From Leclercia sp. 29361 (GTDB lineage Bacteria > Pseudomonadota > Gammaproteobacteria > Enterobacterales > Enterobacteriaceae), in contig NZ_CP049786.1 of assembly GCF_011290365.1 (NCBI RefSeq), positions 930,001-994,000 of the forward strand: 64,000 nt of DNA. Reading direction: 5' to 3'. The notes beneath the pieces are model-generated. The model did no database searches and was not told the origin of the DNA. It saw nothing but the letters and a program-made list of their open reading frames with translations. Each line of letters begins with the position of its first letter. Position 1 is the stretch's first letter. Of this stretch, positions 56,024 to 63,868 are shown one piece after another. Both the position numbers and the translations under genes were made by a program.

Positions 56024-56518
56024 ATGAAACATGCCGTTCCTTTAGCTTTACTTTTTTGCAGTGCCACCGCGTTCGCCAGCGACGGCACCATCACCTTTAC
56101 CGGCACTATCACCGATACGTCATGTACTATTTCCACCAGTAACGTCACGGTCGATTTTGGCACGGTTGCTGCCAGCGCCTTTAAGGCGAAAGGTGACACG
56201 ACGGGCGGCCGTGCATTTCAGCTGACCCTGACCGACTGCCCGTACGAAAGCGCTACCGTTCGCTTCGACGGCAACGCCGATGCAGAAGGTAAGCTGTTTC
56301 AGGTAGATAGTGGGGCAGATAATGCGAGCAATGTGGGCATTGCCATTTATGACGCCAACAATGTTCAGGTGCTGCCAAATAGCCCGTCCAGCGCTTACGT
56401 ATTGTCAAAGACGGCGGCGAATACGCTTAATTTCTCGGCCAAACTGCAATCCACGGCGGATACCGTCAACGTCGGTAATATTGCCGCGACCTCTAATTTT
56501 ACCATCGTTTATCCATAA
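56024..56518 (+). CDS. Major fimbrial subunit, type 1 pilin family
   Basis: A 164-residue pilin from ATG 56024 (AAGGA upstream; an in-frame ATG at 56015 adds three residues). Signal peptide MKHAVPLALLFCSATAFA is cut before Ser19. The mature part has the donor strand GTITFTGTITDTSC, the disulfide pair Cys34-Cys72, and the C-terminal beta strand SNFTIVYP with penultimate Tyr, the chaperone/usher recognition signature. It is the first structural gene of a four-gene chaperone-usher operon. Confidence 0.93.
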   Translation: MKHAVPLALLFCSATAFASDGTITFTGTITDTSCTISTSNVTVDFGTVAASAFKAKGDTTGGRAFQLTLTDCPYESATVRFDGNADAEGKLFQVDSGADNASNVGIAIYDANNVQVLPNSPSSAYVLSKTAANTLNFSAKLQSTADTVNVGNIAATSNFTIVYP

Positions 56519-56579
56519 TGCTGGGGCTGGTGATAAGCCAGCTCTTTTAATGCGATTAATCCGCTCTGGAGAATAGTAA

Positions 56580-57248
56580 TTGAAATTATTAATTTCACTG
56601 TTGCTGATTATATTCTGCATGCAGCCTGCTTTAGCGGGTATTACATTAAGCGCAACGCGGGTGATTTATGATGCATCTGCGAAAGAGGCGGCTATTAGCA
56701 TTAGCACCTCCGGTGAAAATCGCCCCTGGCTGGTGCAGTCGTGGCTGGAAAATAGCGATCGCGGCGATGCCTCATCACCCTTTGTTATTACGCCACCGCT
56801 TTTTAAGTTGATGCCAGATACGGCCTGGCAAATTCGTATTACCAAAATACGCGATACGCTGCCGCAGGATCGCGAATCACTTTTCTGGCTCAATGTTAAA
56901 GCTATTCCCGCAGTGGATAGCAATGAGCATAACCGTATGCTTATTGCCACCAAGAGCGTAATGAAATTGATTTGGCGTCCCGCATCGTTAAGCGCATCAG
57001 CCGCGGCCGATGCAGTAAAGCAGATTAGCGCCAAAGGCGATGGGCAAACCATTACGCTGCGCAACCCGGGTCCCTATTTTATCAATATTGGTTCGCTACG
57101 GGTAAATGGTCTGCCGGTAAAGACGCCGGGCTATATCGCCCCCTTTGCCACCCGCTCCATTAGTCATCCACAACGGCAGGGAAAGCTTGAGATCCAGGCG
57201 ATAAACGATTACGGCGGTTTAACCTCGGCAGTCACGCTTGATTTCTAA
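56580..57248 (+). CDS. Periplasmic fimbrial chaperone
   Basis: A 222-residue PapD-like chaperone that caps pilin subunits by donating a strand. It starts at TTG 56580 (GGAG upstream). The signal peptide ends ALA, so mature numbering puts the anchor Arg at position 8 (GITLSATR), as in PapD and FimC, and the partner Lys is in FWLNVKAIP. The second Ig domain follows from about residue 140. It lies between pilin and usher. Confidence 0.93.
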   Translation: MKLLISLLLIIFCMQPALAGITLSATRVIYDASAKEAAISISTSGENRPWLVQSWLENSDRGDASSPFVITPPLFKLMPDTAWQIRITKIRDTLPQDRESLFWLNVKAIPAVDSNEHNRMLIATKSVMKLIWRPASLSASAAADAVKQISAKGDGQTITLRNPGPYFINIGSLRVNGLPVKTPGYIAPFATRSISHPQRQGKLEIQAINDYGGLTSAVTLDF

Positions 57249-57274
57249 TCATCAGATCAATATGGACATAGAAG

Positions 57275-59764
57275 ATGAGAGCAAGAAAGCTGGCGCTTTT
57301 GCTGACCTGGGGCTGCACGCCGTGGGGCGCGCATGCCGATCTCTATTTTGATACTAACGCGTTAGATCTCTCTGATGAGCAGAAGCAGCAGCTTAATCTT
57401 CAATCGTTTAGCGATCCCGAAACGGCTTCGACCGGGGACTGGGATGTGGAGGTACTGGTAAACGGCGTGGCTACCGGGCAGCGCACCATCACCTTCGATG
57501 CCTGCGGGAAAAGGCTCTGCGCCCGCTATTCACCGGCGCTGCTGTCTGAGCTGGGCGTGCGCACCGAACAGTTTCCTGAGCTGGCCGCGCTGCCAGCCGA
57601 TCAGGGGCTGACGGGCATTGAAAATTATATTCCGCACGCAACGAGCCTGTTTGACCCGGCACGGCAACAGCTGCTGCTGATGGTTCCTCAGGCGGCGTTA
57701 AAGCCGATGATCCGCGGCGATGTTTCACCCGCGCGGTGGGACGATGGCCTGCCGATGCTGTTTACCAGCTACAACCTCAACGGTATGGCGTCGCGCTACC
57801 AGGATAGCAGAGACCGCTCGCAGTACCTCAACCTGCGCAATGGCGCTAACCTTGGCCCCTGGCGCTTACGCAACTACAGCTATTACAGCCATGATAATCA
57901 TAGCGGCGACCGCTGGCAGAGCATGCAGACCTGGCTTGAGCGCGATATCCGGGCGTTGCGATCGCGCCTGACGCTGGGTGAAAGCGCCACCACGGCGCTG
58001 GTCTTTGACAGCTTTAATTTTAGCGGGCTGATGCTGGCCTCGGACGACGGCATGCTGCCGCAGAGCCAGCAGGGCTTTGCACCCATCATTCGCGGCATCG
58101 CTGTGAGCCATGCGCAGATCGAGGTGCGCCAGAAGGGCAATATTATCTACCAGACGTGGGTGCCGCCCGGCGCGTTCGAAATAACCGATCTTTTTCCCAC
58201 CTCCTCAAGCGGCGATCTGAACATCACCATCCGGGAAGAGGATGGCAGCGTCCGTACCTTCGTGCAGCCGTTTTCATCCGCACCGGCCATGGTGCGTGAA
58301 GGCCAGCTGAAATACGCGCTGAGCGGCGGCAAATACCGTAGCGATTACGCCTCGGCTACCCAGCAACAGTTCGTCCAGGGCGAGATGGTTTACGGTGTGC
58401 TGAACGCGACCACCCTGTATGGCGGCGTGACGGGAGCCGAACATTATGCCGCGGCCGCCGTGGGTATTGGCCAGGGGCTGGGCGAACTGGGGGCTGTCTC
58501 AGTCGATATCACCCGTGCGCAAAGCCGTTTTTCTGACCGGGACAAGGCTAAGGGCAACTCGGTGCAGTTTCGCTACAGCAAAAATATCACCGCCACGGAC
58601 ACCACCATGACACTGGCGGGTTATCGCTACTCGACCGCCGGCTATTACAGCTTTGAAGAGGCCAGCGAGGCCTGGCGGGACGATCGTTCGCACGCGTATG
58701 GCCAGCCGAAGCAGCGCATGCAGATGATCCTGAACCAGAGCCTCGGCGAGGGGGGAGGCCTCACCTTATCCGCGTATCAGCAAAACTACTGGCGGGGTGA
58801 TGGCAGCAAAACGCGCTCTTTGACGCTCGGCTACAACGTGAACATCTTCGGGGTGGGGGTGTCGCTCAGCTACAGCGATAACCAGACCCGGGGACACGAG
58901 GGTAACGATAAAATCGCGTCGCTAAACCTTTCGCTACCGCTGAACCGCTGGCTGAGTCGATCCAATACCGCGCTTGCCAGCTATAGCCAGACGCACGCGC
59001 AGAGCGGACGCAGTCAGAACCAGGCCACCCTGTCCGGGACCGCGCTGGAGGATCGCAACCTGAACTATTCCCTGTCGCAAAGCTATGTCAACGATGATCA
59101 GACCGGGCATAGCAGCGGCAGCGCTGCCAGCCTCCGCTACACCGGCAGTAAAGGGGTGGCATCCGTGGGGTACTCCACGGAATACGGGCAAAGCCAGCGC
59201 ATTAACTATGGGCTGCAGGGCTCGCTGTTGTTACATCCTTATGGCCTGACTGCAGGGCAGGAGCTTGCGGAAGGGGGAGCCAGCGCGCTGGTGCACGCCC
59301 CCGGCGGCGGAAGCCTGAAAGTGAAAAACGCCACCGGTGTCTCAACCGATAGCGCGGGGAACGCCATCGTGCCGTGGCTGACCGTCTATCAGGAAAACAT
59401 CATTCCAATTGACGCCCAAAGCGCGGCGGACGATGTGGAGATTGGCAACACCCTGCAGCGCGTGGTTCCCAGTCGCGGCGCGCTGGTGCTGGCGGAATTC
59501 AAGCCTCAGCGCGGTAACAGGCTCTATACCCGGCTGTTCTGGCAGGGGAAAAATGTCCCCTATGGTGCGCTGGTGAATGCCGGCGACTCGCACAGCGGCA
59601 TCGTTAACGAGCGTGGTGAGGTCTACCTCAGCGGGCTGGATGACAGGGTGGCGCTTAGCGTGACATGGGGTAGCGGCAAAGGCTGTGTGGCGTCCGCCGA
59701 TCTTAGCAAGGTCACGAAAGTTAACGGTATCGCCATTATGGATCTCGAATGCAGGACGAATTAA
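57275..59764 (+). CDS. Outer-membrane fimbrial usher
   Basis: An 829-residue usher that assembles and secretes the fimbriae. It has a signal peptide (ending GAHA), an N-terminal chaperone-binding domain (DLYFDTNALDLSDE), a 24-strand barrel with a plug domain, and C-terminal domains with GRGALVLAEF- and GEVYLSGLDD-type segments and terminal cysteines (KGCVASADL, LECRTN). The length is within the FimD range, slightly short. It ends 9 bp before the adhesin start. Confidence 0.94.
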   Translation: MRARKLALLLTWGCTPWGAHADLYFDTNALDLSDEQKQQLNLQSFSDPETASTGDWDVEVLVNGVATGQRTITFDACGKRLCARYSPALLSELGVRTEQFPELAALPADQGLTGIENYIPHATSLFDPARQQLLLMVPQAALKPMIRGDVSPARWDDGLPMLFTSYNLNGMASRYQDSRDRSQYLNLRNGANLGPWRLRNYSYYSHDNHSGDRWQSMQTWLERDIRALRSRLTLGESATTALVFDSFNFSGLMLASDDGMLPQSQQGFAPIIRGIAVSHAQIEVRQKGNIIYQTWVPPGAFEITDLFPTSSSGDLNITIREEDGSVRTFVQPFSSAPAMVREGQLKYALSGGKYRSDYASATQQQFVQGEMVYGVLNATTLYGGVTGAEHYAAAAVGIGQGLGELGAVSVDITRAQSRFSDRDKAKGNSVQFRYSKNITATDTTMTLAGYRYSTAGYYSFEEASEAWRDDRSHAYGQPKQRMQMILNQSLGEGGGLTLSAYQQNYWRGDGSKTRSLTLGYNVNIFGVGVSLSYSDNQTRGHEGNDKIASLNLSLPLNRWLSRSNTALASYSQTHAQSGRSQNQATLSGTALEDRNLNYSLSQSYVNDDQTGHSSGSAASLRYTGSKGVASVGYSTEYGQSQRINYGLQGSLLLHPYGLTAGQELAEGGASALVHAPGGGSLKVKNATGVSTDSAGNAIVPWLTVYQENIIPIDAQSAADDVEIGNTLQRVVPSRGALVLAEFKPQRGNRLYTRLFWQGKNVPYGALVNAGDSHSGIVNERGEVYLSGLDDRVALSVTWGSGKGCVASADLSKVTKVNGIAIMDLECRTN

Positions 59765-59773
59765 GGAGTGATG

Positions 59774-60778
59774 ATGAGAAAATGGGCTTTATACGCGGCG
59801 CTGGCGGGGCTGAGCGTTAGCGCCACCAGCGTGCGGGCCACCTGTACCCTGCAAAACGGGGCGAAGGCGGGGAGCGTCTCTATCTCCTTTTCGACAGAGA
59901 CGTTCGATCCCGGTGTCAGCGCCGGTACGCAAAAACAGACGCGGGCAATAAGCAATGCGACTATGGCATCGGCGATGGGCATCACCGGGTCGCAGCGTAT
60001 CGCCGCCTGCAACGGCGGAGAAAACCTGATGATCACCGACAGCGCCTATACCGTGCGGGCAGGCTACTCCCCGGGGAATACCGGCTATATAGAGACGGGG
60101 ATACCCAACCTCTATATGTATATTGTTTATACCCCCGGCACGGCGACGGGTATCCTGTTTCCGACCACCGCGGGAGGGAGCTACAGCCGTCTGGCAAGCA
60201 CCATCAACAGCGGATCCGGCCGCTGGGTTGATATTGGGAATGCCACCGTCTATCTGTATCAGGCGGGCAGAATATCTCAGGGCGGCGTAGTGCCAGCAGG
60301 ATTATTAGCCCGCTGGCGAACCTCTGATGGGGTTAATTTTGTCGATATCATGCTCAATAGCTTTGTCGTCAACGTCAAAAGCTGCTCGCTAATCAATAAC
60401 ACCCCGACAGTGCCCCTGGGAGAGGTTCACGTCTCGCATTTCACCGGCGTGGGTAGCAGCGCCGGGAGCAAGCCTTTTTCGCTGGATATGGATTGCGACT
60501 CCAGCATCAAGCCGACGGTGACATTTACCGGCGTCTCGACCTCTGGCGGAACGGTACTGCCGCTGGATAATTCAGATGCCTCCACCACGGCGAAGGGGGT
60601 GGGCCTGGAGCTGCTTTATGGACAGAATACGGTAACGCTGGGTCAGGCGCTCTCTCTGGGCACCACCAGTAGCGGCGTGAACAGCTACGGCTTTACGGCC
60701 CGCTATGTGCAGACGGAAAGCCGTATTCAGGCCGGAGAAGCCAATGCGACGGCAAACTTTACGATTAATTATGAATAA
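59774..60778 (+). CDS. Two-domain fimbrial tip adhesin
   Basis: A 334-residue protein from ATG 59774, with AAGGAG 5 nt upstream (59771 is also ATG). The signal peptide is cut after VRA, giving TCTLQNG. The N-terminal half (about 23-190) is a putative receptor-binding domain without a family I recognise; the C-terminal half (from about NVKSCSLINNT) is a pilin domain ending NATANFTINYE with penultimate Tyr. It is the last gene; no minor pilins are present. Its 3' end overlaps the convergent regulator gene by 14 bp. Confidence 0.88.
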   Translation: MRKWALYAALAGLSVSATSVRATCTLQNGAKAGSVSISFSTETFDPGVSAGTQKQTRAISNATMASAMGITGSQRIAACNGGENLMITDSAYTVRAGYSPGNTGYIETGIPNLYMYIVYTPGTATGILFPTTAGGSYSRLASTINSGSGRWVDIGNATVYLYQAGRISQGGVVPAGLLARWRTSDGVNFVDIMLNSFVVNVKSCSLINNTPTVPLGEVHVSHFTGVGSSAGSKPFSLDMDCDSSIKPTVTFTGVSTSGGTVLPLDNSDASTTAKGVGLELLYGQNTVTLGQALSLGTTSSGVNSYGFTARYVQTESRIQAGEANATANFTINYE

Positions 60779-61259
60779 GTATGGCGATAAGAATAAGCAT
60801 CAATACTGCATTAGATATAAGCAGCGTATAAAAAAAGCGTAATGACAACGTGATGCCGGATTGATTATCTGGCCCCGTCGACGTTGTAGTTTCGTTATCA
60901 GTTACAGGCGGAATTTCATCGATGGGTAAGGCGGAAAAATGCGGGCAAAGCTGAAAACCTTTTCGTGGAACGGTAATGATAGCCTCTTCCTGGATTCCCG
61001 CTTTTTTAAGACTATTACGGAGCTGATAAATATGTTGGTGCAGCGTGTTATTAGTAATCCACTTCCCCCGATCGCCCCATATCTTACGGCTCAGGTAAGG
61101 GTAGGCACAGAGATCGCCCTGCCTGGTAATCAGCAGCTTAAGACAGTTAGTTGCGGGCCTGCTAAGTGAGACTTTATTGGAAAAACAGAGTGAAGTTGAG
61201 AGCAAGCCAGCGGCCGCATTAAAATAAACGTGATTGTTCAGCAAATAGACATCTTTCAT
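60765..61259 (-). CDS. Winged-helix regulator with C-terminal membrane anchor
   Basis: A 164-residue protein. Residues about 25-106 form an OmpR/CadC-type winged helix (RPATNCLKLLITRQGDL, NNTLHQHIYQLRNSLKKAG, ITVPRKGFQL). A Thr/Pro-rich linker follows, then one membrane helix (about 141-163) that ends at the C terminus, leaving no periplasmic domain. It thus looks like a tail-anchored relative of CadC/ToxR. It is convergent with the adhesin gene and overlaps it by 14 bp, which ties it to the fimbrial operon. I cannot name its targets. Confidence 0.83.
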   Translation of the reverse strand: MKDVYLLNNHVYFNAAAGLLSTSLCFSNKVSLSRPATNCLKLLITRQGDLCAYPYLSRKIWGDRGKWITNNTLHQHIYQLRNSLKKAGIQEEAIITVPRKGFQLCPHFSALPIDEIPPVTDNETTTSTGPDNQSGITLSLRFFYTLLISNAVLMLILIAILIHN

Positions 61260-61603
61260 GATAATTCCTTTTAATCATTCCAGGTGGGTTTGTTATAAAC
61301 TATATACAATCGTAACAAGCTTATGGGGCTGTTTTGAATAATTTACATAGCTTCATGTTTAATAACAAAAATAGACTAGGAAGAGTAAGACGATTATTCA
61401 GGGCTGGACGTATTATTATTCTACGCCTCTTTTGCAGCAAATCTAAGACAAGCCGTGTCGGCGGATGACTGCGCCCGGCAGGAGCGGTAAGCGCACAGGG
61501 AAACGATGCAAAAATAGCCGTTCGGTGCATAAGGCTATTGACGCATCGCGAGGTTAGATCTAGGCTTTTGCCCCGTGGTTACGTTCGTAACCGGCCTCTC
61601 AGG
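61260..61603. other. Intergenic region between the anchored regulator and tRNA-Thr
   Basis: A gap of 344 bp. The left half (61260-61450) is AT-rich and would hold the regulator promoter on the minus strand. The right half carries the tRNA-Thr promoter. I see no gene in it; short frames there have no ribosome sites. Confidence 0.55.
61538..61566 (+). promoter_or_regulatory. tRNA-Thr promoter
   Basis: TTGACG (61538-61543) and TAGGCT (61561-61566) are spaced 17 bp and lie 37 bp upstream of the tRNA. Confidence 0.6.
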
Positions 61604-61679
61604 GCCGATATAGCTCAGTTGGTAGAGCAGCGCATTCGTAATGCGAAGGTCGTAGGTTCGACTCCTATTATCGGCACCA
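61604..61679 (+). tRNA. thrW: tRNA-Thr (CGT)
   Basis: A 76-nt cloverleaf GCCGATATAGC ... TATCGGCACCA with anticodon CGT (GCATTCGTAATGC) and encoded CCA. It matches E. coli thrW, which follows proA there and is a known integration site (CP4-6). Here it lies 9.6 kb from proA. I found no second copy of its 3' end and no integrase in the window. Confidence 0.97.
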
Positions 61680-61733
61680 ATTCAAGCCGTGCAGAGAATG
61701 ACCAGCCGGTGAGCCACGCTGGCCACCTTGTCG

Positions 61734-62243
61734 TTATTTCAAATGTTCTTTCAGCTGATAACCCGCCTGACTAATAGCAGTCCGCACGGCAGGGACATCA
61801 CTCAGCGCGTTCAGCAGACCATAATCATGGATTAATCCGTTGTAGCGCGTAACCGTCACGTCTACACCGGCGGCATCAAGTTTGCGACCAAAAGCCTCGC
61901 CTTCATCGCGCAGCACATCAAGTTCAGCCGTCTGAATCAGAGTGGGTGGCAGCCCCTGCAACTGTTCGGTTGTTGCGCGCGGCGGAGAGGCAAGAATGTT
62001 ATTTCTGTCGCTCTCATTGGTGGTGTAGGCATCCCAGAACCACTTCATCATATTGCGTGTCAGGAAATAGCCGTTTTCATACTGATTATAAGAATCGGTA
62101 TTAAAATTCGCGTCAGTGACAGGCCAGAGCATGACGTCATAGCGAATAGCAGGCGTTTTATGTTGTTTAGCCTGAAGCGCTACGGCCGCGACCATATTAC
62201 CGCCGACGCTGTTACCCACCAGTGCCAGACGTTTGCCGTCCAC
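61734..62243 (-). pseudogene. Alpha/beta hydrolase, N-terminally truncated
   Basis: The 169-residue frame (GTG at 62243) is the C-terminal half of an HSL/acetyl-esterase type hydrolase. It keeps the nucleophile elbow GNSVGGN, the acid region ELDVLRDEGE and the catalytic His in RYNGLIHDYG. The N-terminal part, including the HGGG oxyanion segment, is missing. Homology seems to extend upstream only to about 62260 (KPDIG); beyond this the frame stays open but reads unrelated sequence into the end of the DUF1348 gene. I infer an internal deletion. It lies 54 bp from tRNA-Thr. Confidence 0.82.
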
Positions 62244-62329
62244 GCCAATATCGGGCTTATCAAGACCTGATAAGCCCAGGGCATTATTTGAATTTGAAAC
62301 TCTTATCTGCAGAGGAATAAACCGGGACG

Positions 62330-62806
62330 TTACAGGCCAAGTTCCGATAACCCTGGATGATCGTCCGGACGACGCCGCAGCGGCCAGTGGTACTTGCGCT
62401 CGCTTTCCTTGATGGGCATATCATTGATACACGCGAAACGGCGTTGCATCAGACCATCTTCGCCGAATTCCCAGTTCTCGTTGCCGTAAGAACGGAACCA
62501 GTTACCTGAATCATCGCGCCACTCGTAGGCATATCTGACTGCAATGCGGTTACCGCCAAATGCCCATAATTCTTTAATAAGACGGTACTCAAGTTCCTTT
62601 TTCCATTTGCGCTCAAGGAATCCTTTGGCTTCTTCTCGATTATTGGCAAATTCTGCGCGGTTACGCCATTTGGTATCCAGAGAATAGGCCAGCGAGACCT
62701 TTTCAGCATCGCGGCTGTTCCAGCCATCTTCAGCAAGTCTTACTTTTTCAATCGCTGATTCAAGGGTAAACGGCGGAATCGGTGGACGGATTTGTGCATC
62801 AGACAT
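62330..62806 (-). CDS. DUF1348 (NTF2-fold) protein
   Basis: A 158-residue protein of the nuclear transport factor 2-like superfamily, DUF1348 group. Typical segments are [25 protein letters not shown] and [24 protein letters not shown], ending [21 protein letters not shown]. Members are small cone-shaped dimers; no enzyme activity is established. AGGAG precedes the ATG at 62806. It is followed by the truncated hydrolase and preceded by a TetR-operator promoter, so the two formed a TetR-controlled unit. Confidence 0.9.
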   Translation of the reverse strand: MSDAQIRPPIPPFTLESAIEKVRLAEDGWNSRDAEKVSLAYSLDTKWRNRAEFANNREEAKGFLERKWKKELEYRLIKELWAFGGNRIAVRYAYEWRDDSGNWFRSYGNENWEFGEDGLMQRRFACINDMPIKESERKYHWPLRRRPDDHPGLSELGL

Positions 62807-62867
62807 GGTAAAGACTCCTGTAAATTTGGGTGGATCGGTATGATCCTGCTTTACGAAACTCAGACAT
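62799..62867 (-). CDS. Possible 22-codon leader frame overlapping the DUF1348 start
   Basis: ATG at 62867 with a strong GGAGG 5 nt upstream opens a 22-residue frame ([20 protein letters not shown]...) whose TGA lies inside the first codons of the DUF1348 gene (8-bp overlap). It may couple translation, or be the start of a gene lost by deletion. I recognise no family. Confidence 0.4.
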   Translation of the reverse strand: MSEFRKAGSYRSTQIYRSLYHV

Positions 62868-63266
62868 AAATTCCTCCACTGTTATTTGATGGTTCAGCAT
62901 TGTCTATTAGCACTGACATTCATTTTCAGAGGGGGCGTCGTGTCTATGAGTTGATGGTAGAACGATCGTTCTACCTCGTCAACATAGTTTTTATGAAAAT
63001 AGTTAAAAAATAAAAAACATCTCGATAAGGTTTTTAATTTGCTGATTAATAAGGTTTTAATGAAATGAGGAATAGCGGTAGGGATAAGGGAAGGAAAAGC
63101 AGAATACGATATCTATCGTTAGGGGTGAATTAACGATAATAAAAGTTGATACAGGGAGTTAATATTTCAGGGCACAGTGTGGAATTAAATTAATCACATA
63201 TGTGTCAAAGCCTCCAGTAATACTGGATATTCAGTGAGTATTCTATCTCTGGAATTCAGGCCTCTG
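62868..63266. other. Intergenic region between DUF1348 and tetR
   Basis: Apart from the leader frame and the operator-promoter at 62954-62982, this 400-bp stretch is AT-rich (62985-63210) and shows no gene, RNA or convincing terminator for tetR. Confidence 0.5.
62954..62982 (-). promoter_or_regulatory. DUF1348 promoter with TetR-type operator in its spacer
   Basis: On the minus strand TTGACG (62982-62977) and TACCAT (62959-62954) are spaced 17 bp. The perfect 20-bp palindrome GGTAGAACGATCGTTCTACC (62956-62975) fills the spacer and runs into the -10. Repressor bound there would block polymerase. Confidence 0.85.
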
Positions 63267-63833
63267 TTATGAGACCTGTTTCAGTAATAGCTGAGCAATA
63301 TCTTTGGCATCATCTGCGGCGCTGTAATCGCCCATAACACGTGACATAGTGATGGCACCTTCAATCAATAACAGCAACTGCCTTGCCAGTGCTGAGGAGT
63401 GCTCAATATTCAGCTGTCCGGTAAGTTCAAGGGCATAGTCCAGGATTTTTTGTTTATGCAGTCTGGCAATCTGGCGAACGGGATCGGCACTGTCACCCAC
63501 TTCCCCCGCGGTGTTGATGAATGCGCACCCGCGATAGCCCTCTGACTCAAACCATCCTTTGAGCACGGTGAACATATTCAGGATGCGTTCCTGCGGCGTA
63601 TCCGCTTTGTCGCACTCAGTCCTGAACCATTCCATCCAGCGTACATCCCTTGCGTTCAGCGCTGCTGCCGCCACTTCGTCTTTGTTGGCGAAATAGCGAT
63701 AAATACTTTTGCGCGCCACACCTGAAGTCTTTACCAGAAGATCCATACCGGTGGCATGAATACCGTTCTGATAAATGAGCTGTTCAGCGGTCGCGAGAAT
63801 TTTTTCTCGGGTATCAGTCGTATTTTTGTTCAT
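63267..63833 (-). CDS. TetR-family repressor
   Basis: A 188-residue TetR protein. The N-terminal helix-turn-helix (about residues 10-55) includes REKILATAEQLIYQNGIHA, VARKSIYRYFANKDEV. The C-terminal ligand-binding domain (EGYRGCAFINTAGEVGDSADPVR) is of the group found near oxidoreductase and hydrolase genes. Its start is 6 bp from its own predicted -10, and the same operator lies before DUF1348, so it should repress both itself and that unit. The ligand is unknown. Confidence 0.93.
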   Translation of the reverse strand: MNKNTTDTREKILATAEQLIYQNGIHATGMDLLVKTSGVARKSIYRYFANKDEVAAAALNARDVRWMEWFRTECDKADTPQERILNMFTVLKGWFESEGYRGCAFINTAGEVGDSADPVRQIARLHKQKILDYALELTGQLNIEHSSALARQLLLLIEGAITMSRVMGDYSAADDAKDIAQLLLKQVS

Positions 63834-63839
63834 GGGTTA

Positions 63840-63868
63840 ATGGTAGAACGATCGTTCTCCTCGGTCAA
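63840..63868 (-). promoter_or_regulatory. tetR promoter with the same operator
   Basis: On the minus strand TTGACC (63868-63863) and TACCAT (63845-63840) are spaced 17 bp, and GGTAGAACGATCGTTCTCC (63842-63860) fills the spacer. It differs from the DUF1348 operator by one base over 19. Confidence 0.86.

Noticed and set aside
61734..62243. The 169-residue hydrolase frame as a complete gene
   Set aside because: It begins only a few residues before the nucleophile elbow and lacks the oxyanion-loop half that all family members need.
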